From: Tamarix chinensis | Lineage: Eukaryota; Streptophyta; Magnoliopsida; Caryophyllales; Tamaricaceae | Assembly: GCA_030549775.1 (NCBI GenBank) | Contig: CM060180.1 | Location: 27,981,590 to 28,045,589, forward strand | Reading direction: 5' to 3' | Length of the DNA stretch: 64,000 nt | Part shown: positions 1 through 12,782 of the stretch, piece by piece | Layout of the letters: every line of letters begins with the position of its first letter | Numbering within the stretch: the first letter of the stretch is position 1 | Translations under genes and position numbers: made by a program | The notes under the pieces: generated by a model | Seen by the model: only the letters and a program-made list of their open reading frames with translations | Told to the model about the DNA's origin: nothing | Databases searched by the model: none

Positions 1-39
1 GGACTTGAGGTTAACAACAATATCAGCTTCCTCATCCTA

Positions 40-326
40 ATCACGGAACAAAAAACGTAGATTGACTTGTACAACATCATTTCTGTTCGAAATTATAGGA
101 TCCACAAAAGACCTACTAGCTGCTGTGCACATTCCTTTGTTGCGTTCCATAATCTCAAAAATTGTCCACTGCTTCCTTGTCTTTTTTAGAGAATCTCGTA
201 CAAACTCGTTGTTTTCCCCCCATCCTCCATCATAGCAAGTTTGTATTCCAGCGATGAGAACATAATCAAATGGTGAAAGCTTTTCCCATGCTTCGTATTT
301 GAATCCTAGCCACTCCTTGTGTGTTT
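40..326 (-). other. Unrecognised coding-like fragment
   Basis: On the minus strand there is an open frame of about 95 codons between two stops, with no internal stop and a protein-like composition. Recognisable stretches are AWEKLSPFDYVLIAGIQTC near the start, ERNKGMCTAASRSFVDPI in the middle and DVVQVNLRFLFRD just before the TAG. An upstream piece in other frames (about 330-480) also reads like protein. It lies downstream of the Harbinger transposase relic on the same strand, so it could be a second element ORF, a captured gene exon or an older unrelated element. I do not recognise the family. It lacks an obvious start codon, which suggests an internal exon or a truncated pseudogene. Confidence 0.4.
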
Positions 327-717
327 ATGCACACTTAAATAATATTCACCATTATTGTACTACTTGCAATCCCCACTACGCTTTTGTACAACCATTCACG
401 GTGTGATTCGCTTAAGTTTAGAATCACTATTGAGGCTCCATTCATATTAGGATCACCATTATCTTTCTCTCTATAAAGCCTTTTCATGTTTGGTGAATTT
501 TGAAGAGAGCGTTGTGTTCGGTGATGCTTCTCTGATTCTATGTTCTATGCAGTTCCTATGTGGAATACACAAATTGATAGTCTTTGATTTATGGTTTTAT
601 TATTGTAAGCATCAACAGCAAAGCTTTATTACTCAACTTGATGGCGAAACATCTATTTGGGTGTTAACAATTTTTATCTTACTATCAATCTCTAAAATTA
701 ATCTTTCATTCAAGTAT

Positions 718-1690
718 ACTCCCATGAGATAGTTATGTAAAATGCATCAAACTAAAACCATATCTATTTGAGTTTGAACAGGATATAATTGTTCACTTCC
801 ACTTTCTAATATTGGAAAGCATTTCTTCATAACACCAAACGCCCTTTAATAACGTTTCTTAAGGAAGCATGTCTTAGATTGAAAATCTTCCTTAAATTCT
901 GAGGACATTGAATGCTATATTCTTTGGTATCGAGTACCACAATATCGTGTAGTAAATCCAATCTTATACTGAAAACTTGCATTGCCTAAGTAAAATTTAT
1001 CCGATAGCACTACCAATCTGTCCATGTCTCTAGATAAAGCATTGTTTAGTATCCTTGAATTAGATGTTGACTCTTCCCATCCCGATCACATATATAAAAA
1101 CTTCAAGTCAAAAGAGCAAGTAGCTAACACATTTGGGGTCTAAAAATCCTTTATGTCATGATATCTTTGTACCACATTATTTGGTACTTTCACATGAAAG
1201 TGTGATTCATCTATTGTTCCAACACAATCCTATGTCAAAATGCCATAATTTTTTATTAAAAAAAATTCAAATTGTAATATGTACTTAGTCATTTATTTTA
1301 TAACATTATAAAATTCACCTTAAAATATGGCCAAAACTTTAAGCTACTTGATATTTCAGGAGGATAGTGAGATCTATCAAGTTGTTGCAAAAAGATGTCC
1401 TTTAAAGAAATGATAGCATTCAGCACTTGGTAGTTGGTAGTAGATATGTTAATTTACTACTTCACCGGACCACAAGAAGTCTAATTTTATCGACCAGTTT
1501 CTCCTATTATGACCTATAATATTGAGAAATATAGTCACTCTCTCCTCTACACAACTAAAATGAGTATCACTCACTATCCTTCCCTCAATATTGATATAAA
1601 CCTAGCAAAAGCTTCCTTCCCCATCCGTAATTGGTTATGTCAATCCTCATCTTTTCCCAATGTAATTCGATCTAAAAAAACTTGTCGCTT
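718..1690 (-). pseudogene. PIF/Harbinger transposase relic (DDE_Tnp_4 type)
   Basis: Read on the minus strand, three frames together give most of a PIF/Harbinger DDE transposase. The N-terminal helical part lies near 1,690-1,440 (VEERVTIFLNIIGHN-like, then a SGE..SRYFH-like stretch). The core begins DCVGTIDESHFHVKVPNN at about 1,229 and carries the first catalytic D. Then come NVLATCSFDLKFLY and GWEESTSNSRILNNALSRD, and further on DKFYLGNASF and the C-terminal FGVMKKCFPIL and CILHNYLMGVYL. In the family these nuclease-fold residues catalyse cut-and-paste transposition; here several stops and frameshifts (for example after KDF and after RYQRI) show it is dead. A GT-AG intron remains at 1,230-1,318. 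Family assignment is strong, exact ends are approximate. Confidence 0.82.
1230..1318 (-). other. Intron in Harbinger transposase relic
   Basis: On the minus strand the reading frame runs up to ...ccatattttaag, then gtgaatttt begins an AT-rich 89-base stretch ending ttttgacatag, after which the conserved DCVGTIDE block starts. Removing this stretch joins the YFK and DC blocks that are adjacent in PIF transposases. Splice sites are therefore seen and the intron is inferred from the family alignment. Confidence 0.65.
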
Positions 1691-4600
1691 ATAATCTCCC
1701 AATGTAAAAAGATATTTATCAACATAATTATTAGAACAAACCAAATATAATAAATTAGCAACATATGCTCCATGTGTGACCACAAATGTTCTTGTCCATC
1801 TTCTTAATTTGTTCCACTACTCAGTTGAGTTAGGCTAACATAACATGATTAATAAAAAAATGTTTAAGAAATTAACCATACATGCGCATTATGATAGATA
1901 TGCAACTAAATGATTCAAACAACAAAAATATACAAAACAAAAATGTTGGTGGTGGAGATGATGGTGGAAGTGCTAACTTAAGAAAATAATAATTACATCA
2001 TTATTTTCTTCAGATTCCATGGTATCATTTGTATCAACATGATACATTGTTGGCAGATTTCTCTAATCTTGGAACCCTGATCTTGACCTCAGATGTGATT
2101 CCTCATTAGCATCCTTAACACATTGAAAATAAAACAAACTCAACAAAATATATATGCATATCACAAAACTTTTTTGTAATTTCTTATGACACATAAATAA
2201 ATCTTAGAGAGAAAGAGATAGCCATGTAGTGCCTTTATTACACATCATTTTCCAAAAAGGTAGAGAGAGTTCTAACGATTAAGACTAAGGAGCATGGTTA
2301 GAGTGAGTTTTAGTGGTTAATACTAAGGAGGATGGGTAATACTAGATTTTAATCCTTCCCCCCAGTTTTCTGATGGCGTTCTTTCATAAACAACCTACAA
2401 ACTAGTCAGCCAGTAGAAATGGAATGGTGTAATAACTTCACCTCCCAATACACAATCAAGATAAGGGATTCATAAAGGACGTCTATTGGATATCACCTTT
2501 TCCTTTACTTTTTTAGAGATTTTGCATAAATTAATTTCAAAATACCCTTACCTCATAAATGTTAACAATTTCAAAAAATATTCACCTTTTCATTCCCAGC
2601 ATGAGATTTAATTATTGCCTTTATAAAATAAAGCCCCAAAATAGCTAACCAGCATTTATTTCTCTTCACTAAATGCATTTCTTTCCTTTTCCATTCAAAA
2701 TTAAAATTATTAATCTTCTAATGGCATTTTTTTCCATTTTACCTTTCCTTCCTAATTGATTGTAGATTTTTTAAATGAAATTAAAACCTAAAAATAGCTA
2801 TTTTTTAGTGAGGCGTGCACCTTAGACCCTTGCAAGCCTCAACGCCTTAGCGAGCCTAGTGTTCATAGACATAGTAGGATAGACTTGGTTATTTGTGGAT
2901 ACACTTGTGAAAGGGAAATCTCCACATAATAAGGAGGAACATGGTCAGATTTTTCTTGTATTTTACTTTTCCTCGATTTTGCTCTTACTTTCACAATCCA
3001 CACAGATAAATTTAAACCTTTTAGTATGCATTATATATGTGTATTTGTACTTGCATCTGTATATTTTTTTCCCTAACAATCATGTAGTCCATGGTGGTTT
3101 TTTCTAGAATATGACTCACATATTGCATGCATCCTATAAATATTTTTTTTCAGTTCCCCGTAAGTACCAGCTAGATCATTTTTATGTTTCATTGTTGGTT
3201 GAAAATCTACTTTTCATAAGTTTTTGTAATCTTAAGTAGCAGTCGTTAGTGTTATTTTCTTATTTGTTACGACTTTCATCTCTATCTGACAAACATTCAT
3301 ATTTATTAGTATTACTATTGACCTTTTTATAGGCTTTGTGTCTTATAACCATATTTCTTCTCATTATTTCCATTCTAAATATTCATATATAAATTCCATG
3401 GCAGGACACACACACATTAAGGTTTCTTACAACAAGGAAACTAAGAGCCAACAATTGGTTTCCTATCTCCTAAGTAATGAAACAACCCCCCTTCTTCCCT
3501 GCTGTACAAGAAAGCAGGTCCTAAAAGTCACCTTGAGAGAGAACAGTCTTGCTCATGGCTTTGGTCTAGCACACTTGCAAGGAAAAAACATAGATAATTT
3601 ATACCAATAAAGTTATTTAATAGGATCATACTATCATACTATTAGGTCTCCAAGCATAGGATAGTCTAATAAACATAAGAGCAAGTGGTGAACAAGAAGG
3701 GAGATTTTGCCCTATACTCATCTAGAAAGTGAAACTGAAGACCCTATATAGGTAATGCAGGACCTCTAATGTAAAATGTTCCATAGAGATGAAGTTTGTT
3801 GGGTTTACCAATGAAAATCCTCTTAAAATATTCATTTATAAAAAAAAAACAACAAAAGTATGAGGTAGCCATCATCAATTCTTAAGAAATGAGAGCAATT
3901 GTTAAACCATGAGACTAATAAAAAATACAACAATCTGAGAGGAAAATGATAGTTTCCATTACTAAAACTATATAACTAATGTTGAATTTTCCGATTAAAA
4001 TCACCATTCATAGGGATACAGTACTATGAATGAAGTTTGAGATTCAAAAGCAGTCAACTCAAGAAAGCCTTTCAAACTCAATTAGAAATTTTCTATTGTC
4101 ACACCATCAGATTTGTCAATAACCATTCTACTCAATTCTCCACAATGAGACAAAAGCCCTACTTTGTTGTTAGCCAATATTTGGCAGAATAAATAGCCTT
4201 GAGCCTATACTAGATTTTATAAAGACGTTTAGTAATATTAGCATAGTGATGGCTATTTAATGGATTGAATATATAAAAGGACTTCAACAAAGCTAATCCT
4301 AAATAAGAAAACACACCTTCTTTGAGTTTTTATAAAGCAACTCTTTCATCCTAATGAGCTAATCCAAAATATCTTATATAAACCTCATATTAGAGGCCTT
4401 TCCAAGATATCAAGTTATAAATTTCCCCCTTTCCAAGATTCACCTAGTCATAGAACAAAATCTTGTAAGAAGCAACTTCTATGGCATAGAAGTTATGAAA
4501 CAAGGTCTAAGTGTAGGGGATTTGAACACCCAATTAGAAGATGATGGTAATTTTGAACAAAAATAGCCCCAACAAATAAGATAGCAATTAAGCTTCACAA

Positions 4601-5748
4601 CAATTTTTATCAAATATGGGACATAAAAGTGGGGGGAACATCAACACCTTATCAAGAGATAAGGGAAATGTGGAAAAAATCAAGCCTGAGATGGGCACAC
4701 TACTTAGAATCGGAGCTCTTCCTTGTCCGGATTTACTGTAAAGAAAGGCTTAAGAACTAAAGGGGCTACAACTACCCTATGGATGATTACAAAAAGAACT
4801 CTATAAAACAAGAGTTTGATGATTGCTGAATTTTTGATGTCTTAATTCCACAGTGAAACCTAAGGTCCAATCAAACAATAAAAATATGTAAATAACACAA
4901 TATACTTGCAAGTGATCATCAAGGTTGCACTTGGTATGTAAAGCAGTGTAAGATCACATCCAAAAGTCAGTAGCCATATGTAGTGAGAGACTTTATTTTC
5001 CTAGTAAGACCTCAATAATATGTGGACAGTGAGTTTGGATCAACACCTCACTAAATCTATTCTAATGCATGGAGTTTCAATAGTGTAAATAGTTCTAAGT
5101 TACCAATTTTATCCCTGTTCGGGATCTAATGTCTATTTCACCGGGGGGGATCATTTTCTAAGAAAATTTCTACAGATAAATGCCTACAATATTTGGTAGC
5201 CAAACTTTCCAGTAGCCCCTTATGATAGACTCTTGATATGTAATTAAATTGTATAGTCTTCACATGTTTTAAAGTGCAAGCGGGGAAGAAATAGGGTTTA
5301 AAATTACCTGTTTAAAGTGATTTGGTAGGTTATGACTTGATTGAGGTGAAGGCCTACTAATCGGGAGCTTGGAGCTAGAATCATATTGCCAACTAATGTG
5401 AATGTTATGCTTGCGAGGAGCCATGGTCGGAAGAAGCTTGGCGATGGAATTACAAAAATCAATTTGAGGAGATGTAAGATTAATGGATGTGGAGAGGTCG
5501 ACGTTGATGGAGAATGAAGCCTTCATTGGAGAATGAAATCGTCAATGAAGGAGAACGAAGTAGAGTCGAGAGGTTGTAACTTTTTTGTGCTATTTTGTTT
5601 CTTTCCTTAACTAATGATAAGGAAAATTAGTAACAGTAAGTTTCATTAGTATTTTTCTACCTATTTTCTTTCTTTTTAATTTCTCCAACAACCAACACAT
5701 TAAAATAATTTTCCATCAATTTTTTTTCCTTTCCTCACTTTTTTCTAT
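1691..5748. other. AT-rich stretch without recognised genes
   Basis: About 4 kb with only short accidental open frames. A minus-strand piece near 1,985-2,060 (DTMESEENNDV-like) could be an acidic N-terminal exon of the Harbinger transposase, but this is a guess. The open frames at 2,895-3,107, 3,338-3,610 and 5,269-5,526 have no motif I can name. If the terminus at 5,763 belongs to the same Harbinger element, this stretch would be its right-hand non-coding or second-gene portion. Confidence 0.35.
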
Positions 5749-5763
5749 AAAACAAACAGACCC
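5749..5763 (-). repeat. Harbinger/Tourist-like terminus
   Basis: The sequence aaacaaacagaccc, read on the minus strand as gggtctgtttgttt, matches the usual style of PIF/Harbinger and Tourist ends (GGGTCTGTTTG...). It is followed by tac/tta-type bases where a 3-bp target duplication would be expected. Orientation fits it being the right end of the element that holds the transposase at 718-1,690. No partner end is present in the window, so the element would start left of base 1. Inference only. Confidence 0.4.
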
Positions 5764-7080
5764 TACTAAACTCGTATCTTAACGTAATCTCTTACTTTAC
5801 ATTTTATTTTTCATAATAATCATGGGATCCTTAAGCTATTCACTGTATATAATCACTATTATACAAGTAAAGATATAAAGAGAGATAAAGACATTAAACA
5901 AAAATATAGAAAATGAAAAGAAAAATATAAATATAAATATATTTATTTAACCACAACTTCACAACCCAAATCATAATTATATAAAGTAGATCATCAAATA
6001 TTAATTTTTGCTATGGGTGTAGCCTTTTTAATATATATGTAGACACACCAAAACATCAGAGTAAATTAAATTATTTATCTCAATTCATCTTGTTTGAAAA
6101 CTTATATAACTATTTTAATTTACGTAATCTTCAACTAGATTCACTCATTTTAATTATCTTCACATTTGTGAGATAATTAGGATAAAAGGTGATAATTAAA
6201 TAAGTTTTAATCATCCACCATATTTTAACATTATTTTAGCTCAATTCATAAGGAATTAAAATAATATTAATTCATATTAAACTAATAATGTTTGACCAAA
6301 TCCACATAAATTTTCTTAACATTGCTACTAATGTATAGTATTTACCTTCGCCTAAACTAGTTTCACATCAACTGCAATGGGACATTAGAAATTTTGGGAC
6401 CACTCCTACCCATTATAAACTAGCTCATCTAACTTTACACTTATATACCCCCTAAGTTTTTTCTCATTCTAATATTACCCTCTTATTTTCACTTAATCTC
6501 GCAATCCTCCCTCTATATTCATTGTACTCCCACTCCTCTTTCATCCTTCCATTTAACCCAAAGAAGAAGAAGAATTCCTTTAAAACCTCACTCATCCACC
6601 ATTTTTATACTCCAAATCTACAAAGGATAGTATATATCCAATTTAATGCTGTTTGTTAATTTTTATTGTTAAGATCATATATTTTCAATATTTATGTTGT
6701 TATGGATGATTTGGTGTTTGATTTTTCAATTTTTGTATGTTATTTTCTTGAATTGGTTGTTTGCATGTGTAGATCAACCTAGATCAAGTAATTTTATAAT
6801 ATATATTTTTTAAAATTAAATCATCAAATGTTGAGCATTGAAATCTTTGGAGAAAAACAAACAAGTTAGAAATGGGTGAGTCACCTAGAGATCCTAGCTC
6901 CTAACAAGTGACCAACTCGTAGAACAATCCTCCCAACATGTGAAACACCCATACCAACACGTTCCATACAAACAAGCCACCCATTCTATCATCTCCATAA
7001 ATAGGTGGGAAATCCATACCCACCCTCTCCTATGGGAAATTTACATGCCCCTGCCTTGCCCCCTCCCCCAACCAACACAC
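5764..7080. other. AT-rich flank; probable outer part of left MULE
   Basis: No gene is visible. From about 6,330 the strand becomes pyrimidine-rich (taccccctaag, cactcctctttcatcc), similar in style to 25,940-26,040 near the 5' end of the right-hand MULE. It could be the outer terminal region of the left MULE and the leader of the PMD gene that begins at 7,366. No terminal inverted repeat or 9-bp target duplication could be fixed by eye. Confidence 0.3.
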
Positions 7081-7084
7081 CAAT

Positions 7085-7290
7085 GACCCACCCCACCTAT
7101 AACCCGCTAAACCCTAATCTTAAACCCCAACCCTATACCCCTAACGACCCATACCTTTAACCCAAACCCTAAACCATTAACCTAAAACCCTTAACTACAA
7201 CCACATAACCTCAAACCCTTGACCTCAATTCCCAAACACTTAACCCTTAACACCAAACCCTACACACTTAATCCTAAACTATAGACTATG
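7085..7290 (+). repeat. Degenerate telomere-like CCCTAAA tract
   Basis: About 200 bases are dominated by variants of the plant telomere unit CCCTAAA/AACCCTA: gctaaaccctaatc, ccaaccctatacc, ccaaaccctaaacc, acctaaaaccc, cttaacccttaac, accaaaccctac, taatcctaaac. Spacing is irregular and many units carry substitutions, so it is an interstitial, decayed tract and not a chromosome end. It lies directly upstream of the left PMD gene, where it could act as a telo-box-rich leader. Confidence 0.7.
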
Positions 7291-7365
7291 TCAATAGAGT
7301 ATAACATTATATATTAGTTTAATATAATATTATATGTATTAATGATATTTTTGTTATAATTTATA

Positions 7366-8770
7366 GATGGTTGGTAAAGGTGATAAAGGTAAGGATACAA
7401 GAATTTTTATTCCTACTACAACTAGGGTGTCGAAGAGGATGATTACTGATAGTGCTAGAGCATGAGCAACAATAAAACATAGGAAAATTTCTTGTGATTC
7501 AAACTCCAATCATATGTGACATGAGGAGGATGCTAGACCGTAGTGTCTGGTAGTTACATCATAGGTGTTCCTTGTGAATTTGTTTAGTGAATCCAAGATG
7601 ATAGTTAATGGGTGATTTTTTGAAGTGTATCCTGGTTGTGTTAGATGATATTCTTCTTGAGCTTATGAATGAGAATGGACTGACTACTAGTGGTGAGTCA
7701 TATGTCATATTCTATTTTTTTTACTTGATTTCTTACACTATTCATGGACAAGTTTGGTGACCGTGCTCCGTTATTGATGTGGAGATTAGTAGCCGATATC
7801 GATAGGTTAAGCGATGTGGCAAACGAAGTTTGAACTTCAACATTTTTATATAGGCAACTTGGAATAACTTTCAAGATTGGCTGCAAATAACTAGAGGGTT
7901 GCATTACACTACTAGAGGTAATATTTTTATTTTTAATTATTAGTTATAGTAGGGTTTTAAATTGTTAGCATAATTTATTTTGTAGGTGTTTGAAATGTAC
8001 ATAGGTGTAGATCTACAAGTATTTCTCCTACTTTCATCAATTTTTGTCTCATACATATTTATATATAGATGAAGATGGAGCAACGAGAAGGGATATTTCT
8101 TGCTAGACTTGTCATCCTAAGTTGATGGAAGGATTAATTTAGTATGTAAGGCATCTTGACATACTGAGGGTGTAATGAGTTAGTGACATACTTTACTTTT
8201 GGATTTCCATTGTAGTCATTTTTTTAATAATTATTAATATTGTTTTACATGCCTTAGAATTCTTATAATTCTATTGTGATCTAGTATTAGTGCATCATAA
8301 GTTGACCTACCAATGCAACTTATACTTTATGGACATTATTGAGTCATACATGTTAAAACTTGTTGCACATTAGTTGTTAATAGTTATACCAACTCATGGA
8401 TATTACAATAGTATAAATCTCAAGAAGTATAAGGCATATGACTCTAGTTGTGCAACATTTTAAAGCATATAAAGATATCATCTGCTAGACTTTTTTGAAT
8501 AAATTTTATATCAGCATGTTGTTGCATATAGGTGCCTTTCATGCTTTCATCAGAGGACCTACTGAATTTTCCATCATGTAACATTGGAATAGGGAATGAC
8601 TAATGCATCATGCCTTAGGGAAAAAGTGGAAACAAATAATCAACTAATGGGTGTGTTCTGCTACTGGTTCAAAGAAGAGACAATATGAGTTGATAGATCA
8701 TATTTTTTTGATAATTTGATGAAGGTTTACTTCTCCATGGGTGATCTTACATTGTCCTCTAGTAAATTAG
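7366..8770 (+). pseudogene. Plant mobile domain (PMD) protein relic, left arm
   Basis: Begins ATGGTTGGTAAAGG... and contains a D-S-A-R-A element also present at the start of the right-arm copy (near 60,020, minus strand). Recognisable PMD motifs follow: a YVIFYFFYLI..TI stretch with MDKFGDRAP in the next frame (7,700-7,765), DIDRLSDVANEV (about 7,797-7,832), TSTFLYRQLGITFKIGC (7,833-7,885) and LEGCITLLE, which match the PMD order of leucine-rich strand, D-L-D...W and YRQL segments. PMD proteins (MAIN/MAIL1 relatives) occur in MULEs and some Gypsy elements. Many stops and small indels make it non-functional. The family call rests on the conserved YRQL block and on similarity to the copy at 58.5-60.0 kb. 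Confidence 0.65.
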
Positions 8771-9250
8771 AGATCGAGAATCCCCTAAAGATGAGGATAG
8801 TTAGTTGTGTTATCATACTCTTTCACTTTTTTTTTAGATTTGTATAGACTATTAAGATTATTGTTTGTTTGCCAATAAATATAATGTATATGATCTAATT
8901 AATTTACTTTGAGAGTAACTTTAAGTGAAATAAAGTACAAATAGTTTTATAACAAAATATTTTACACATATCTAAATTCATTACACTACAACAAATCACC
9001 GACCAACATCACCACCTTGGTTTGGTCTTATCCCCATCATATTCTGATATTGCCAGACATAATCGCCATATCGTTCATCTCATCTAGAAAAGGTTAGATC
9101 AACATAATGGTGCCACCAACTAGATATACGTGTTACCATTGAGTCTCCCATCAGTTTATCTATGAACATATAAAGTAGTATAACGAGTGTAACTAATATA
9201 GTATAACGAATACTTTATACAAAGGAGATAAGAAAAATACTAATATGTAG
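8771..9250. other. Spacer after left PMD relic
   Basis: AT-rich sequence without a clear gene. A minus-strand stretch at about 8,990-9,200 reads partly like protein (a GDYVWQYQNMMG-like segment) and might be a C-terminal remnant of the MULE/OTU gene, displaced by the LTR-like insertion at 9.3-12.8 kb. I could not assign it. Confidence 0.3.
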
Positions 9251-12200
9251 TGTGAAAAAAAAATTACACTAAAACTAGTAAACCCGTTTAGAGACTAGAA
9301 CCCCTATTTACGTTTTAAAAAAGTTTCATTCATGACTTCTTAATTTTTTTTTTACGATTTTGACTCCACTGTAACTTTTGAGATACTTCTAGCCTCCAAA
9401 CTCTTTCAAAACTCTTCTTTTATATGAATATTTGAGTTCCAAATACTTCCTTTTTTGGTTCTTCTAGACTTATTCTAAATTCTAAACTAATTTGTTGCTA
9501 AACGATACTATTTGTACTACTAGTATGCCTTAATTACATTTTTAAGCCCTCAAAAGCTTCTTTTTTAGCTTTAAAAATTTTATAAACTTTTGAGATTAAT
9601 ATATTTTAGCATTATTGAACTCTAAATAATTTAAATATTTTGTATGATTATTTTTATAAATTTTAAATTAAATTAGATATTTTTGAACATAATAAATCAT
9701 TAAACCAAACTTTTATTTTTTCATTCTTATCTAAACTCTATGAGGTTTATTCTTATCCTCTCTCTCTCTCTTTTTTATTATTATAAAAGCAAGTGTGAAC
9801 CACTCCTTTTTCCCCATATGTTTGGTGCCACCCTTAGTCCACTTTTTAGACATATTTTAGCTATTTTATTTTGTTAATTCAAGCCTTAAGTCTTATTAAT
9901 TATTATCCTTTCCTTTTCTCTCTTTAGTTCTCCTCCACCCATTTCTAACTTAGCTTCTTTCTCTATTTTTTTTCCTCTTTGGTTGTGGGTTTTCTTTCTC
10001 TTCCTCCCTTTCAACATTTCTTCTTTTCCATTTTTCTCTATTATTCCACCTTGGATTCTATTTCTAATTTCCCTTTACCAACTTCCTTTTATCTTGATTA
10101 AGCAAGGGAGGGATAGGGTTGAGAAATATGAAGTGCCTTGAAGCCTTATTCTCCTTGATTTCAAGATTTTTTTGGGTTCTTCTTTCTTTCTTTTATTGGA
10201 GCTTAGGCTTTAGTAAACCTCCCTAACTTTGAGTAAACAGAAATTATATATGCTTTTTTTAGAATGATTCAAGGATAAACATGTTTTTAATATTTGTATA
10301 TCGGGTATGTGTTTTATGTAACCATGATAATTTCTCAAGGTTCTTATGAAGTTAGAAACATAAAAATACGTGGATTTAAGCGATTGAGTATGGTTGATCT
10401 TATATGGAGTTTAGTGTTGAAAGTTGTTGTTTTGCCTATGTATGATGCTCTTGATCTTTTGGCTTTAGGGGCACATGTTGTTGGTTTTAATTTTTCTAAG
10501 GATACCATTGGATTCATTGATATGTTAAGGTAAATTTTGATATATAAAATGTTAGATTTTTCCCATGTTTAGGGTTAGTTATGATTTATTCAAATTTAAG
10601 GAAAATTTTAATATTTCATAAAGGTGTTGCATTTTTACTAAAATTTGTGAGTTCTAAGGTTTTCTTCATGGTGTTTATGACATGTGTTTAAAATTTCATG
10701 CTTCGATTCTTTATGCATTGATTTTTATGCCTAAATGATTTGTTAGGGCCTTAAAGACATTTTGGCCATTTTAGTTTTCCTATAAATTCTAGGAGTATGC
10801 TTTTGGGTGGAAATTGTTTTTTTTTTGTGTATTTTAGGTTTTGTAAAATTTTAGTAATTTTTTTAAGTGTTTATTATTTTATTTTTATTTTAGAAGGTTA
10901 ATGTGTTTAAAAAGACAAAATGGTTTATTTTTAGAAATGATTAGATATTTTGAGATATTTATCATATTTGATCCTATCTTCAATACAATAGTGAACAGTA
11001 ATTTTACATGAATAGTAATTCCCAATAGTAATTAATTTATGATTATGGAATCTAAGTTTCTTGGTATATTATGATGTTTTCTATCTTTTATGAATAGTAT
11101 TTTTGGTGAATAATTCTTTTTTCAAAAGAGATGTGTGGCCTTATTTTGTGGATATATTAATTATTATATCTAAAATTTGTGGTTAAAAGAAGTATTTAGT
11201 ATGTTTTTAGTATATTTAAGGGAAATTTGGTCTTGAATGACTAAATTGACTAAGTGTTAAATAAGTTGAGCCTAAGTTAACCTTAGACGATTTGTAGTTG
11301 AATTTTTGTTAACCTTGAATTAAAATATTAAGTTGGAAAGACTCTTGTTATGCGGTAAGGTTATGACTAGTTGCCTAACCTTTTTAGTGCTAAGTGTTGT
11401 TTGTGACTTATTCCTCCCCTAGAGAGGTTGGAAGTAGTAATGTCACTTCCTTGATGAGAAATATTAGAAGGACCTTTAGTTTAAATGTCTACTTTAACAT
11501 TCATAGGATAAATCTCAAAGCTTATAGGGGTACCCTTATGTAAGGAATTAGGCTCTAGCTATTGTGCACGCGCCCAAAAAATGTGTGACTTCTTGCATAT
11601 AGAGCTCGGAATTAAGTATGGTTTGTAGCTTCCTTACCTAGAGAGTATGGATATAAGTGTTATTGCATTTGTAGCTTCTTTGCTTAGAGATCTTGAAAGC
11701 AAGTGTTGTGGTTTATTACTTCCTTGTCTAGAAATCATCAAAGTAAGTGTTATTTTTTGTAGCTTATTTGCCTAGAATGCCTAAAAGTAAGTGTTATTTT
11801 TTATAGCTCCCTTACCCAGAGATTCTAGAAGTCATTGTTATCATTTGTAGCTTCCTTTATTAAAGAAATTGGAAGTAAGCATTATTGTTTGTGCCTTCCT
11901 TAATAAGTAATATTTGGAGTGAGATTTGCTTTTCCTCCCAAATTGATTTTAATTCAATGGTTCAATCACCTTAATACGAATTTATAACTAGATTAGGGTT
12001 GATATTGATTGTGTTTAGTCCTTTGTTATCTTTCAAAAACATTAGATTAGTAATATATCATATGGGAATTAGATATGATTATTTGGTGTAATCAATACAC
12101 ACTAAGTTGACTTAACTATGTTGGTTGATCTCTTACTATCTTGATTTTCATGTGTAATCTTGAAAGAATAAGATTTTATTTTAGCCTTATTTTTGTGGAT

Positions 12201-12782
12201 TTGAACAAGTACTTGTCTGTTATGATTGTACCATTCTCTTTCTATTACTTTATGCTTATTGGTAAGGTAATGACTTTATTCTGAATGTTGCTCTTATGTG
12301 TTCCATAAGACTTTTTATATGTTGGATTAGTAGTTTTTTTACTTAGTATGTATTTGTATTGATATGACCATTTTATTGTCACTTCTCATTCAAATGAGTA
12401 GTTGATGCATTGTTATAGGTTTTGATGGGCATGTTAAAAGATTCAAGTTTGATTCAAATATTAGGTTTATCTGGTGTGGTTATCTCGTGATGGGAATTTT
12501 TAGTTTTTTTTTATCCTTATTGGTTTTGCTTCGGCTTTTATAACCTCTATTTGATATTTTTCAATAAGTAAATAGTTTTACCTTGCGTTGTTATTCTCTT
12601 TTTGTTTATGTTCTTGTTTGTTTTATTTTTATGCTTGACCTCGCATCTACCATGAGTCAAGTGAACACACACACTTCTTTTCATCATAGATGTGGCAATA
12701 ACATCCCTCATTTATTTTTTAAGCTTCTACACACTTATTTCAAAACAAAATTTTTTAATTGAGAAAACATAGAGGTGTTACA
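9250..12782 (+). mobile_element. LTR-like element I (3.5 kb, probably solo LTR)
   Basis: The right end is clear: ...gaggtgttaca at 12,782, after which the minus-strand OTU coding relic resumes. About 120 bases inside this end lies a hairpin (gcatctaccatga / tcatcatagatgt) followed by gtggcaataacat, the same module as in element E at 52.2 kb. CT-rich sequence at about 9,900-10,110 near the left side also matches the layout of the other LTR-like elements. No gag-pol is present. The left end is not certain (somewhere near 9,240-9,380), so no target duplication could be confirmed. Solo LTR of a Gypsy-type element is the preferred reading. Confidence 0.55.
11560..11935 (+). repeat. Minisatellite of about 55-60-bp units
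   Basis: Repeated units built on gtagcttccttacctagag...gtaagtgttat, for example near 11,627, 11,670, 11,757, 11,803 and 11,849, with substitutions between copies. The array lies within LTR-like element I. Tandem arrays in this part of a long plant LTR are common; no coding meaning is visible. Confidence 0.7.

Noticed and set aside
490..732. 80-codon open frame on the plus strand
   Set aside because: It is antisense to the C-terminal end and downstream sequence of the Harbinger relic and has no motif.
2895..3610. Two short plus-strand open frames as possible genes
   Set aside because: Short, without motifs, splice context or a neighbouring copy; treated as chance open frames in AT-rich DNA.
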